Positions 41,626 through 52,708 of a stretch of DNA of 64,000 bases are shown here, piece by piece. Under the pieces are notes generated by a model. The model worked only from the letters and a program-made list of their open reading frames with translations. It was not told the origin of the DNA and did no database searches. The position numbers and the translations under genes were made by a program. The DNA comes from Plasmodiophora brassicae (Eukaryota > Endomyxa: Phytomyxea > Phytomyxea > Plasmodiophorida), in contig CP145415.1 in NCBI GenBank assembly GCA_036867785.1, positions 992,001 through 1,056,000 on the forward strand. The letters are read 5' to 3'. Each line of letters starts with the position of its first letter. Position 1 is the first letter of the stretch.

Positions 41626-41718
41626 AGCCATCGGCGTGGTTCGAACACGCGCGGGCAAAGCCCAATGGTTACCTTGACGGATTCAAGACCATCCCCTTGA
41701 CCACTCGGGCACGATGGC
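41626..41718 (-). tRNA. tRNA-Ser(TGA) with an 11-nt intron
   Basis: Complement: acceptor GCCATCG paired with CGATGGC, D arm with GAGTGGT, anticodon stem ATGGT/ACCAT, long variable arm GGGCTTTGCCC, T arm GCGTGTTCGAACCACGC. The stem pairs only if an 11-nt intron (41671-41681) is removed after position 37, leaving the loop CTTGAAA with anticodon TGA (41683-41685). The intron contains TCAA, complementary to TTGA of the anticodon, as usual for nuclear tRNA introns. A run of six T lies at 41613-41618 on the minus strand as terminator. Confidence 0.92.
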
Positions 41719-41890
41719 AGTTTCTCGGACTTTGCCCTCACATCTGACCTATAAGTTCGCATAATGTTTCACCGCCGAATAAAACGCAAGGAGCCAAGAC
41801 AAACCGCGATGCCTTCGACGATTTCATGTGCCGCCTAAGTTGACGAGTTCCAAGAGCGCATCCACGGCATCGGCTGGGTGAAGGCCACAA

Positions 41891-41954
41891 GGAAGCTCGT
41901 CAGACGACAACGACATGTGAGCTCCATGCTGGATATCTTGCCTGACGAGCTTCC
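41891..41954. repeat. 13-bp inverted repeat with 38-bp loop
   Basis: GGAAGCTCGTCAG at 41891-41903 matches the complement of CTGACGAGCTTCC at 41942-41954 perfectly. No flanking duplication or coding content. Confidence 0.7.
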
Positions 41955-41979
41955 CTGTGACCTGTGACTGCCGTTGCCG

Positions 41980-42337
41980 TGGATATGATCCTGAAGCTAG
42001 TCAACGCGCTTGGCAAATGCGCTTTGAAACCGGACTCGCTCGCCATATCGGCCAAGGACTCCACGAACGGCTCCAAGTCACCCTGGGAACTCGAAATCGT
42101 CGAAGGCTTCGTGGTTCGTCCTGGCAGCTCCACTCCTAGGTACCCCAGCTTATGACGTGCGTGCGGTCTTGAAACGGGTCACGGCGCTTGGCGAATGCGG
42201 TTTGAAACAGAACGATAAGATCTGCCATTCGTTTGCAATATCGGCCAACGATTGCAATTACCATGGGGCATTTGAAATCGTCAAAGGCATCGTAGGTGCC
42301 AGACGGGTGGCGATGGCAGTTAATTCTGCGGGGTACC
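41980..42337. repeat. diverged tandem duplication of about 170 bp
   Basis: Copies 41980-42146 and about 42157-42337 share GCGCTTGGCaAATGCGcTTTGAAAC, ATATCGGCCAA, GAAATCGTCgAAGGC and a closing GGTACCCC. On the plus strand both encode related peptides (NALGKCALK...AISAKD and TALGECGLK...AISAND), separated by a stop and lacking ATG starts. They may be exons of an unrecognised gene or a decayed duplicate. Confidence 0.5.
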
Positions 42338-42633
42338 CCGTTATTCGGTAGGCAATCAGGGATTCGGCACCGACGAGGGCAGCGCCCCCGGAAGCCGCCA
42401 TGCGGACAGAACGACGCTTGCACCGGCAGGGGGGGGGGACGCATGGCAAACGTACCCTTTACAAAGACGACCTGTGGCAAACGGGTGCGAAGGAGACCCG
42501 CCCGTCCATCGTCTGTCCGCGCAGGCCAGGCCGGGGATGGCGGGGGACGTCCACGAGACGAGGACGAAGGCGCCGCGGACGGACGGACCCACGCAGTTCG
42601 AACGTCGCTTCGCAGTGGGAGCGGTCGGCACCT

Positions 42634-45600
42634 ATGTCGGTCGGGGACGACCTGGCGCCCATGCCACTGCCGGCGTCACCGTCGGTGTCGTCGTCGGGCG
42701 CGTCGTCTGACGACGGAGGTACCGCGTACCCATACCATCCGACACGACTGGTTGCCACCCTGCAATGTGCGGGCATCGGTTGCGCGCCTCTCATGATTGA
42801 TGCCCCATGCAGGATCCGGTACTGTATCAAGCGGTCCTTTGGCCCACCATGGAGCTGTCCCGCCAACACCAAACGGCTCCGCACGTGCCGCCCACTCTAG
42901 TCTGGCAAGCGAGACAGCTCTCCGACGACAAGTGTAACGTATACCAGGGGCACGATGTGTGCGCTCACTGAGCCCACGTTACCGTCAGTGTCTGTGTACC
43001 TCAACAAAGTCAGATCTCGGTGCCCGTTTGAAGTCAGCGAGGCTGCCGCGCTGCACCACCTTCAGCAACACGAATATGATGTCGAGCGCGCGGTAGACGC
43101 GCTTCCCTATGATGAGCCAGAAACATCTGCCCGAAATTTCCAATGGGTACCGGGGTCGCTGTGGGCTAGCAGTATCTGGTGCTGAGTGTCCTGCAGGGCG
43201 ACATCTGGATGCGGAAAGTCATCGAGTGTGGTGCTAACCTGGACGAACTCAGTCGAGGATTGCACGCGCTCGAACATGCTGATGAGGGCGTATGGTGTCC
43301 GATGCTCACATCGTCTGCCGCAACTCTGACCCCTTTAATCCAGGAGGTCGATGACATGCTGGTTGATCGATGTCGACAACTACAAGATGAAGCCGTCGAT
43401 TTCGAGGCACAGTTCAAGCAGGCAGTTGCCGACGGAGGTGCTCATCTCGGTAGTGGCAGATCGTTTCCAAACCTTCTATTTGTTCGATAACCCTCCTTGC
43501 GATAGGACGGTTGCGGAAGCTCGTCAGGAGCTACGGAGAGACGGGTACTATCGACACCCCTATGTTTCAGAAGGGGTGCGGCGCTATTCATGCTGCCATG
43601 GCGCTTAAGCGTCGAATGGGTTCTCCTGTGGATTCGTCGCAGAGTCCTGTCGAGGGGCAGCCCATGTCCAAGGACGAGGCGGTCCGGTGGCTTTCGCTGA
43701 TGCAACAGCGCGCCCCTTTCGTTTCCGTTCCGCAGCAAGAAGTGCTTGCAAAGGTCACTTTGTCCTTATTGTCGTCATTGCTGCACTCATTCGTCAGCTG
43801 TAGGCCGCTCAGCAGACCGACTCGCGTGCACATACCGCTGCTCGAGAAAACTTTCCCGGAAAACCGGAGACTCCCTTGAGTCTAACACCAGCGGAACCAT
43901 TCGGTGAAGAGTGTCCTTCACCTGCCTTAGAGCAATGGCAGGAGGCTATCCGCCGCAAAGGGACCTCACGTTTCACTCTAGCGGAATTGGCTGAGTTTGG
44001 CGATAAGCTTGGCCCAAACATGAAGGAGCGGTGTCGGGAGGTCATCATGGGGATCCAGGAAGAGCGCATGCGACTGCGTAGCGAGATCCAATCCCGAGGG
44101 AATGCTTTGAACTTGCAGGACTGCGAACGTTTCATTCAAAGTACTGGCCGCTGTGCGCGTTGTATGGGTGCGCTGGCCGTCACTTACCGTGTCTCTCAGC
44201 GTGTGATGAGCGGTTTTGCTGTGTGACGCCTGAGGAGGCGGCTCTTCGGAAGATTGTCCACGATACGAAGGCGATTCTCGAGAAACTCCTCGCCGTGCAT
44301 TTGCAGTATAAATCAGGATCGGTAACCCCATTCCGCCGTGATTTGTCTTGGGCATGTCGTATTGATTGATATCCCTCTACGTAGTTTATTGATGCCCAGG
44401 CGATCGAGTCGTTCTGTCAGCAGCTGACTGCTGTTAACATCGCTCGCGTTGTTTGGACAGGTACGACCTGTAATGGCATTGCGGATATGTGTTGGCCTCA
44501 GTGGCGCGTCGCAGGGTCCGAATCGTCTTGCGCTGTCACTTGGTTGCGCAACGTTTATCAGTTTATTGTGTCGAGTCGGGAACGCGTCCGATCATTGAAA
44601 ACCCGGCAGGAGGCTATTGAACTGCTTGCTCGGCTGAAGGCCGCCAGAATCAGAGTGCCGGATGTCGAGCAGGTATGCAGTATGCACATGGGCGGCATTC
44701 TGGAAGCCGTTGCGCTTCCCGGGCAACCCAGTCCGGAGGACGTTGCGTTTGACAAGCAGCGTCGCGAGCTGGCTGACTTGTTGAAATCCAAACCGTCCAC
44801 CGGCAAGCTACAGTTGTTCCTCCAGTCCATGGACAGGCGACCTTGCGCAGAGCGCTCCGAAGCCGAGGCCCGGCTGCAGGCAGGTCTACAGTGGATACAG
44901 GAATCACTTGCCGTCCTGGACGGGTCGCAGAATGATCCCGAGGTATGGTGTCTTGCGAGGATGGCTCCGATGTTGCGCCCCCTCACCAAGCGCCGCAGAT
45001 TGCCAAACAAATCGCGACAGGCAAGAAGCTCCCTGTGGACGTCACGCAGATTATGGCGCGGCTTCAGACGAAGAGTTGGGAGAACCGGTGGCTGACGAGC
45101 GTTGTCGCTGCCGACGACTTGGCCGAGCAGACCCGCCTGTACAGGCAGGCTCAGAGCAAGTGCAGCCCCCGGATTGCCAACACGCTGAACATTCTTGGCC
45201 AGCACCTGAAGACTTGCTATACCTGGATCAACTCGGTAACCCCACCCATGGCGTACTTGTCGTGGCGACGATGAATATAACGTTTGCACCGCAGGTTCGC
45301 GCCGCGATGGTATCTGCGTTTGGAGCTGCCGAAGGCTATCAAATCCTCGGCGGCAAGTCAATAACTGACATTTCGCCTGCAGAGGTTCGCGTGCTCGGTT
45401 CGGTTTGACTCTCCGCCATTCTGAGTTGTGGTCACCAGTGCGTCTGTCGGCGTCGTTCCCCCAATGCGGAGCGTACCAAATGCACGCAATGCAGCCTGCT
45501 GTTTCACCTCCCGTGTACCGGCCTTACCGATCGAGTCGACAGCTTTGTCTGCATCCGATGCTCGGTGGGCCAGGGCCGTCCTTATGTCGGGCGCTACCCA

Positions 45601-46089
45601 CCAAGGGTCGACCGTCTTGGTCCACGTGGACCGCAACTCACCGCTCTTCTTCATTTGCAGAAGTCTGCTCCTCCCAACCTGAAGTCCAACGAACGGTCCA
45701 TGTTCGATGCGTTTATCGAACGAGGTGTCAAGTGGGCCATGTCCGTTCGCGCTTCTCTGGCCAACGCGGACGTCCAGCGGCTGCAACTACTGTATTTCGA
45801 GGGCGAACAAATTCGCATCGAAATCGGTGAACGAACCCGACTGGCATCCCGCATACATGACATGCTCGATGGCAAGGTGAGCATTTCTGATGTCGCTGCT
45901 CATGATGCGAAGCTGGGCAGCGACGTTCCGGTCGGGGTACTGAAGCGTTCCGACTCCCACATCTCCCTTTCTTCATCTGATTCTTCGAGCTCGTCGTCGA
46001 CTATCAGCGCAGCTCGCCATTCGTCCTCTGCTGTTCGCAGCATTGGAACTTCGTCCATGGTCGGTGTCGACCCTCGTACCGTTGTCTAG
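42634..46089 (+). CDS. ELM2-PHD chromatin protein with PLU-1-like helical region
   Basis: Twelve exons: 42634-42750, 42813-42933, 42989-43146, 43197-43437, 43506-43753, 43816-44140, 44200-44321, 44385-44460, 44515-44942, 44999-45235, 45295-45384 and 45439-46089, 937 residues, all eleven introns phase-matched. The ELM2 core spans exons 2-3: VLYQAVL, TLVWQARQLSDDK, YLNKV then ALHHLQQHEYDVERAVDAL. About 600 residues of amphipathic helices follow (RLQDEA, LLARLKAARI), recalling the PLU-1 region of KDM5 demethylases. A C4HC3 PHD finger (from about 722) reads CVCRRR ... CTQC ... HLPC ... CIRC. The tail is Ser-rich. There is no JmjC domain, so it is a reader/corepressor, not a demethylase. The PLU-1 likeness is tentative. 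Confidence 0.8.
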
Positions 46090-46317
46090 TCCATGGACTC
46101 CCCATTGTCTGTCATATATTCTACATCCTGCCCGTAATATGCGATATAAACCAGAATAACCTGATTTAGCTTGGGAAGTGAATGCTCTTCCTGCCTCAGG
46201 CCATCACAGCCCATGCCCTCCACCACGTCTCGCTGATGAAGTACCTAATCTGTCTAACAGATGGCACAGTCTTCGAAGCCAGGTTGTGATAGACAATGGT
46301 ACAGAGGATATAGCAGT

Positions 46318-48214
46318 TTAGTGTCTGCGGGCCCGCTTAGAGGATCCCGCTCTACTTTGATCATCGCTGCTGTCGCCGTCGCTCGACACATCAGACGACG
46401 ATGCGTCTGAGCTAGTGTCGGAATCGCTACTGTCCGACGACACATCTGAGGACCCTTCGTCGCCATCAGCGGCTGCGGCAGCGCGAGCAGCTTCGGCCTG
46501 CACCTGCTGGACCTTCAGGAACGCACGGAGCTCGTCCGTCAGGCCACCCAGGCCGATCGACGTGAAGAAGTTGATCGCGAACCTCGTGTTCTTTGGGGAA
46601 TCCTTTGGGAACAGGCCCGAAAAGAATTCAGCGTACGCGGGATCGTTCAGGCGCGCCCGAAGCTTCTTCAGGCCCATGACTTCAGACAGCTCCTGGAAGA
46701 CAATCTTGATGAAGATGCGGCTGGATGAGGTAGTGTCCGTCTCGGTAAGTGAAATGTACTCCAGGACGCTCCAGTCCAGCGCATCGGCTTGCAACAGATG
46801 AGCGAAGAACTTTGCAATGTTACGGAGCTTCGACGTCTCATGCCGATGGACTGTCGCATACTGGCGGGCAAACAGTTCCTCAAACGCCTATGCACATAAT
46901 GAGCACAGAGGAACCGCAGGGCAAGAGCAAACTCAGACGCACCTGTTCAAACTCGCGTTTAAGCCGGCAGAACCGTTCGCCCAGCAGCCCGTAAAAGCGC
47001 ATGTAGGATCGCTCCTGAGCGCAGCACTCGAGAACCATCTCGCAGAGGACCGGCTCCTTGCCATCTCCCATTGGCGTCTTCAACAGTTTGTGGGCACATT
47101 CCTCGAAGTCGAGCGACGACATGATGGTCAGATAGATCGTTCGACGAAGCGTGACATCCTTGGTGCCCGTTTCATCAATAATCTCCATCTCGTTCGCTTC
47201 GGCTGGCGCCTCTTCCTCCTCTTCTTCCTCCTCTGATTCGGGTTCGCCATCCGCGCCCAGTTCTTCGTCTCCAATGATCTCGGCTTTGATGAGGTCGTAT
47301 TGCGCCTCGGTCTGCGTGTACTCGGGATCGAAGTGGAATATGTCCAGGCTGCGTTCTGGATCGTGATCATCGTTCAAGATCAACTCGTGCGAAATCTGGT
47401 CCGCTGACTCCACCAGGTCCAGCTCGGGCGGCACAGCTGGGTGGTCAGCGAATCGCCCCCTCCTAATGACGAACAACCCTTCGATCATGTACTGCACGCG
47501 CTTGTCGATCTCACCCTCGTGCAGAATGCCGCGAAACCGTTCGAAGATGGCATGGATACCACGCGGCGACAGTTCCGTCAGCATGGCGCCACAGTCGGTG
47601 ATGAACCCGACCGCCACTTCAACGCTGTCGTCCGTCGGCTTGTCCAGGAGCAGGGTCAGCAGCTCCAGGGCGACAATCTCATGTGCCACTTGCTGGTTGA
47701 CCAGATGCGCCAGGAATTTCGTGCACGCCAGGCACACGATCTTGTCGTTTCGGCGGTATGCCCGCCGGAATTGCAGGATCATTCTCTTCAACAGCAGTTC
47801 GCCAATCTATTCGAACAAGTTAGCATAAATTCATAAGTGTCTGATGGGTTCGCATACCTCTGGCATTTTCGTGTTGATGACGGCGATTAGAGCCGCGTAG
47901 ACCGGCGTGAAGTTCGGCGACGCCATCTGTGCCTTCACGACGGCACGAACGAGCAGACCCCGTCCCCTGATAATATTCTCGGCGAACAGCTCGGCGACAA
48001 TGTTCGCGATATTGCTCGTGTTGACTTTGTTGACCAGACCGTTGATGCTCTTTCGCAAGGCGTCCCAGGCGGCGCGCTGGTATTCGACGGTGGACGGATC
48101 CGACGGCACGGCCGCCTGTGCCGCTTTGAACGGCGGCACATACACACCACCGGCGCGCCCCGTCGACGCCGCCGAGCGCTTAACACCACGCCCAACGCCA
48201 TCGTCCTGGTCCAT
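46318..48214 (-). CDS. CWC22: spliceosome factor CWC22
   Basis: Three exons: 48214-47858, 47806-46943 and 46887-46318, 596 residues. After [11 protein letters not shown] the MIF4G domain begins ([36 protein letters not shown]) and continues with KGYRRNDK-like [22 protein letters not shown] and [16 protein letters not shown]. An acidic linker ([11 protein letters not shown]) leads to the MA3 domain ([22 protein letters not shown] ... [15 protein letters not shown] ... [19 protein letters not shown]). The Ser/Asp tail ends in RARRH. It escorts eIF4A3 into the spliceosome for exon-junction complex assembly. All landmark segments are intact, consistent with this genome's heavy splicing load. Confidence 0.96.
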
Positions 48215-48568
48215 TGGACGGAATGGGATCGAACGCCAACGGCCAACGCCCGCGATGCTCGCGGACTCCGTAGCAGCTACGGCGATCTACTGCTCCACTG
48301 GTGGCTGGCCGTGACATCATGTGCAGCTCACGACTCGAGGGAAATACTGCTCCCACTGGCCGCCAAGACATAGCTCCCCTTGGCAGTTAACACCGCACGC
48401 CAACGGGGATATGCAGCTCCGACCGGCGTCCGATTGCAGCTTCCACCGGCGTCCGATTGCAGCTTCCACCGGCGTCCGATTGCAGCTTCCACCGGCGTCC
48501 AATTGCAGCTTCCACCAGCGTCGACCGCTTTCATCGCAAAGAATAGGCCGACGGGCGTTTTCATTTCG
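48215..48568. other. intergenic with minisatellite
   Basis: Promoter region of CWC22 and 3' flank of the gene at 48569. It contains the 23-bp repeats at 48413-48522; the open frames through them are repeat artefacts. Confidence 0.5.
48413..48522. repeat. 23-bp tandem repeat, about 4.8 units
   Basis: Units start at 48413, 48436, 48459, 48482 and 48505, consensus GCAGCTTCCACCGGCGTCCG plus ATT. The middle units are identical and the ends diverged. It lies in the promoter side of CWC22 and the 3' side of the next minus-strand gene. Confidence 0.9.
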
Positions 48569-49702
48569 TCACGGACCCTTTGTTCCATTCGAAGGCGTCT
48601 GCGGCGGCGGCGGCTGCTGCTGCTGCTGTGCTTGCTCGGGTGCAGGCCGGGTCGCCGATTTCGGCCGCACAGGTGCGAGTTGTTTCAGGAGTTTCGCTCG
48701 CGATGTCGTGTAGGCGGCCAACAGTTCCTGGTGATACCACTGCGCGCGTCTGTACGCCTTGGCGCGTTCGCTCTGCATGCTCTTGGCGTTGTTCCGATTC
48801 TTGCGTTCGATCTCGCGCGCGAACGTGTACAAATCGCGCTGCGTCTGATCCATGTTCTTCATGTCGAAGGCTGCGTAGGAGCCCTTGAAATGCAGGTCAC
48901 ACTTCACCGGTTCTGGTAATAGCCCATGTTCAATGAATGTCTCCATAGACGGTTCTAGGCAACTCCGCTTTGCGACTGGCTTGCTGGCATGCGGGACGTC
49001 TTCGTGTGGATTCGGCGCTGGTGACGCCGCCTGGCCAGCCGCCTTTGGTGCCAACCCGAACAGCTCCAGGAACACGGCTTCAGGCGGTGGGCCATCCAGT
49101 CCTGGCTCCTCTGGTCGAGCAATTATCTTCGAACCTCTGTTGTTGAACTCGTCCAGGCGCTGCTCCAGCGTCATGTCCGCCGTGTCGTTACCGTTCATTG
49201 GTATCAACGCCTGGATGTGCTTCAGGGCCACGGGCACCTTCTGCATCGCTTTCAGCGCCTTCTGCGCTTTGTTTGACATGATCCCGATTGCCAGGCCCGT
49301 CTTCGAATGGCGCTTCCCACTGCCGCTTATACTATTGTGCCTGGACTGGCGGCGACTGCCGCTTGCCTGCGATTCAACGCTGCCTGTCCGAGATTGTCGT
49401 CCCCGTCGTCCTCTCCCAGACGTCTCGACATCGTCGGTCGTCAGCACAGCAGGAGGCGACGACGGTTTTTCAGTCGGGGCAGACTTGGGTTTCGGCGGCA
49501 GGCCCAGCAGGCGCCGTTTCTGGCCTCGATGGAACCTCGCCTTCCGAGGTCGCAGCAGTCGATATGCGGCGTTCTTCGCCTTCCGGTTCATGACAGACAT
49601 CCGCTTAGCGATGTCGTCGAACTCATCGCTGCCTGCTCCTGTCTGTGCTCCACCTGCCGTCGCGCCATCCATCGCCATGTGGCACGTGCCTGTGAGATTC
49701 AT
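48569..49702 (-). CDS. basic, partly disordered protein of unknown function
   Basis: 377 residues, single exon, from the ATG at 49702 (the frame reaches 49765 only through TTG). Basic Arg/Ser stretch (GRRGRQSRTGSVESQASGS), then helices KAQKALKAMQKVPVALKHI and MTLEQRLDEFNNRGSK. A conserved-looking C-terminal block (FIEHGLLPEPVKCDLHF ... MDQTQRDLYTFAREIERKN) precedes a Gln/Pro tail. No domain recognised. It shares an upstream region of only 155 bp with the divergent MAP kinase gene. Confidence 0.6.
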   Translation of the reverse strand: MNLTGTCHMAMDGATAGGAQTGAGSDEFDDIAKRMSVMNRKAKNAAYRLLRPRKARFHRGQKRRLLGLPPKPKSAPTEKPSSPPAVLTTDDVETSGRGRRGRQSRTGSVESQASGSRRQSRHNSISGSGKRHSKTGLAIGIMSNKAQKALKAMQKVPVALKHIQALIPMNGNDTADMTLEQRLDEFNNRGSKIIARPEEPGLDGPPPEAVFLELFGLAPKAAGQAASPAPNPHEDVPHASKPVAKRSCLEPSMETFIEHGLLPEPVKCDLHFKGSYAAFDMKNMDQTQRDLYTFAREIERKNRNNAKSMQSERAKAYRRAQWYHQELLAAYTTSRAKLLKQLAPVRPKSATRPAPEQAQQQQQPPPPQTPSNGTKGP

Positions 49703-49857
49703 GGCTGTATGTGGCCGAGACGAGCATCCCGCTTCGGATGCGGGCGCTTGCAGGCAGCATTCCAAGGCACGATGGGCCTTATGTAACGATGCTGGGAAGA
49801 TATATGACGATCAAGGGCCTGTGCAGGCTGCACAGTCAGCCAGCAACGTTGTCGACG

Positions 49858-51398
49858 ATGGCAACCTCGACGGTCGGGTTGCCACGAGCGCCACCGGATG
49901 CCACGCCACGACACACGTGGACGGTGAACGGCGCCGGGTGCGATTTCACAGTCGACGCGAAGTACACGCCAGGGAAGCTGCTGGGTAAAGGGTCGTACGG
50001 CGTCGTCGCGTCCGCCTACGATGAGGAGAAGAAGCGGAAGGTCGCCATCAAATGCGTGCCGAAGGTGTTCGACGACGAAGTGGACGCGCTGCGGGTGCTA
50101 CGCGAGATCAAATTGCTGAGGCGACTGAACCACCCGAACATCATCAAACTGGAGGACATCGTCCAGCCGATCTCCGAGCACGGGTTCGCCAGCCTGCACA
50201 TCGTGATGGAGTACATGGAGTCCGACCTGCACAAGATCATCCACAGCAAGCCGAAGCAGTTGACGATCGACCACGTTCGGTTCATCCTCGCGCAGCTCCT
50301 CAGCGGCATCAGCCACCTGAAGAAAGCGCACGTCGTCCATCGTGATTTGGTACAGCCGCGCTTGCACGTGCCGCCCAGGCTTGACCCGTGCCTAACGAGC
50401 GTGAACGTCGTAGAAACCGTCCAACATCCTGGTGAACTCGGCGTGCGAGATCCGAGTCTGCGACCTGGGCCTGGCCCGGGGCCTGCACGACGAAAGGGAC
50501 CACGTCGACCTGTTGACGGAATACGTGGTGACCCGGTGGTACCGCGCGCCCGAGGTCCTCTGCTCCTTGCCCTATAGCTACCCGGTCGACATGTTCGGAC
50601 TGGATCTGTTCGTTCCTCGTTGGCCATCACTGTTGACCGCATCGGATGGCCAGGTGGGCGGTCGGCTGCATATTCGCCGAGATGGTACGCGGCGAGCCGC
50701 TGTTCGCCGGGGAGAACGCCGTCGACATGCTGAAACGCATCGTCTCGGTAGGGCAATCTCCTATGGTGCCGGATTCCGATTCTGAAACGGCAGGGCGCCG
50801 TCACTTGTACACAGGTCGTCGGGACGAGGGAGATGACGAAACTGAGGTTGCGGGTGTCGCACCCGCAGGCGCGGAAGTTCATGGACGCGTTGCCGTTTGC
50901 CGACGGCACGCCGATGCATCGCCTGTTCCCAGGCCTGGATCGAAACGGCCTGAATCTGATCGGTCAGCGCCCCTTGTTTCGCGGTTCACCATGTCTCCAG
51001 TCGATTCACCCATGGTCAGAGTCGATGCTCAAGGTGATTCCCGACGAGCGCATCTCGGTTGACGACGCTCTTCGTCATCCGTTCCTGGGCGAGTTCGCCT
51101 CCGTAATGCGCGTCCTGTCGTACGACGTCGTCCTGCGGCTGATACCAGCGCGTGCATGCAGGCGCACGTGGAGACGGAGGTCGCACCGTTCGACTTCGCC
51201 TGGGAGCAGCAGGCCATCGGCGCCCATGGCGTTCGTCGGCTGATGTTCCACGAGATCTGCGACATGCACTGGCCGTTGTCTCGAACGAGCTCGGACAGGA
51301 CCCTCATCGACGGGGACCGTGCTGGCAACTCGACGGTGATGCCCGCCACACCTCCAGGGCTGTTGACAGCCGGCAGCACCATTGGCCACCGCGTCTGA
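49858..51398 (+). CDS. MAP kinase, TEY type
   Basis: Six exons: 49858-50349, 50414-50592, 50654-50747, 50815-50962, 51020-51102 and 51162-51398, 410 residues. Kinase landmarks: GKGSYGVV (43-50), VAIKCVPKVF, VLREIKLLRRLNHPNI, HVVHRDL|KPSNILVN, CDLGLARG, the activation motif TEY (199-201) within LLTEYVVTRWYRAPEVL, WAVGCIFAEM, and SMLKVIPDERISVDDALRHPFL. The end, PFDFAWEQ...LMFHEI, is MAPK-specific. It should be an ERK-like kinase activated by dual phosphorylation. The DFG motif reads DLG. The usual IxxxLGTP segment reads VVGTREM, without the proline. The rest is intact and length is normal. Confidence 0.93.
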
Positions 51399-51631
51399 TC
51401 CCGCCCGAGCTTCTCCACGGGTTGTACCGGTTAATATAGGGAACGTCTTGAGGAACACCTTCCCTGGCAGTGCCGAGGTGTCACATCGGTGTAGGGGGTG
51501 AACGTCGTCAACCTGTGCGAATGGTGGGTCAGCAAGGCCTTCATTGCGCGCCCTTTGGCGCTGTGTGGCGAGGAGGCAGCAATTTGGCCGAACCCATGCG
51601 GCCGAAGGGGGTCACCAGCGTCATTCTGACA

Positions 51632-52708
51632 ATGTCGCGTTCGGCTGTGTTCCTTCTGCTTGTGACGGCGACGACCTCGACCTTCCTGGTGGTCGGGTTG
51701 TGCTGGAACCCGCCACGAGCTGACGCGCGATGCGGCCCCCAGTACGGCAGCGCAGGCTGTGGACCAGGACAGTGTTGCTCGCAGTGGGGATGGTATTCAG
51801 CGGCAATCCCTGGCCGACGTGTTTATCGCCCGCTGATTGTCGCCCGTTGTCAGGTGCGGCGCCAGCGGCGCCCATTGCAACAGCGATTCGATCTGCAGCA
51901 CGCCCGGGTTCAACTGGTGCGGGCCCGTCACGTCGATCGCGCTGACGTTCGACGATTCGGCGTTCGCGGAGCCCCAGATCACAAACCTGCTCGACGATCT
52001 CGACCGCCTCGGCATGAAAGCGTCGTTCTTCGTATGCCCAAACTGTTACCCCCGGCAGGTCGCCCAGTACTGCTCCGTCCTGCAGCGTCTGGTCGATGCT
52101 GGGCACGCCATCGAAGACCGTCCGTCGTTCCATGTCATTCGCCATGGCTGGAACTGACCACACATGGTGCAGACACGCTGAACCACCCTAACCTCGCCGG
52201 GACGGGGGCGACAGACGCGACGGTGGCGGCCGAGGTCCAGGGCGTGCCACAGTGGTTGCAGGCGAACTGTCCGGGCGTACCCGTCCCGACGTTGACCATG
52301 TTCCGACCGCCGGAGGGGTCGCTGACCAGCACCCAAGCGAAGTTCATCAACACGCTCGGCTACATTGTCGCAACGTTGGCGGATCGATGGGGTGGGGCGC
52401 CGCTTTGCTAACCGTGTTTGACTGGCAGGTGGACGATCGATTCGCAGGACTGGGCGGGGATCGATCTGTCGCAGATGGAGAACGTTGTCGCCAGTGGATA
52501 CCAAAGTCTGCCGTTTGGGAGTTCCGCCATCATTGTGCATCACGACTGGTATTACACGACGCCCGGGTCGCGAGGCATCCTCGATTTCTACGCGTCGTAC
52601 TTTGCCGGGTACCAGTTCGTCACCATCGGACAGTGCCTCGCGCAATGCCAGACCCTCGGATCCTGCAAGGCCCCGACGACCGCCTTGCCTGGCATTTACG
52701 ATTCGTGA
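51632..52708 (+). CDS. chitin deacetylase-like CE4 enzyme with hevein domain
   Basis: Four exons: 51632-51792, 51854-52119, 52173-52374 and 52429-52708, 302 residues. A signal peptide (FLLLVTATTSTFLVVGLC) precedes a hevein-type chitin-binding module (CGPQYG..GCGPGQCCSQWGW|CG...C). The NodB/CE4 domain follows: IALTFDDS (metal-binding Asp pair), ASFFVCP, the second motif DHTLNHP (HxxxH metal ligands), MFRPPEGSL, then WTIDSQDWAG and AIIVHHD. It is a secreted enzyme that deacetylates chitin or a related polymer, fitting wall or cyst formation. The intron at 51793-51853 falls inside the hevein module. Confidence 0.9.

Larger units (their letters stand above)
41719..42633. other. gap with local repeats
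   Basis: No convincing gene. It holds a 13-bp perfect inverted repeat (41891-41903 with 41942-41954) and a diverged tandem duplication (41980-42337). A run of nine G sits near 42431. The last part carries the promoter of the ELM2-PHD gene. Confidence 0.45.

Noticed and set aside
42955-43146. ATG at 42955 as start of the ELM2-PHD gene
   Set aside because: The ELM2 motif continues upstream (TLVWQARQLSDDK at 42894-42933) and splices over this ATG in the right phase, which places it in an intron.
48413-48522. Possible CRISPR array or repeat protein
   Set aside because: 23-bp units are contiguous without spacers, and the frames through them lack starts and context.
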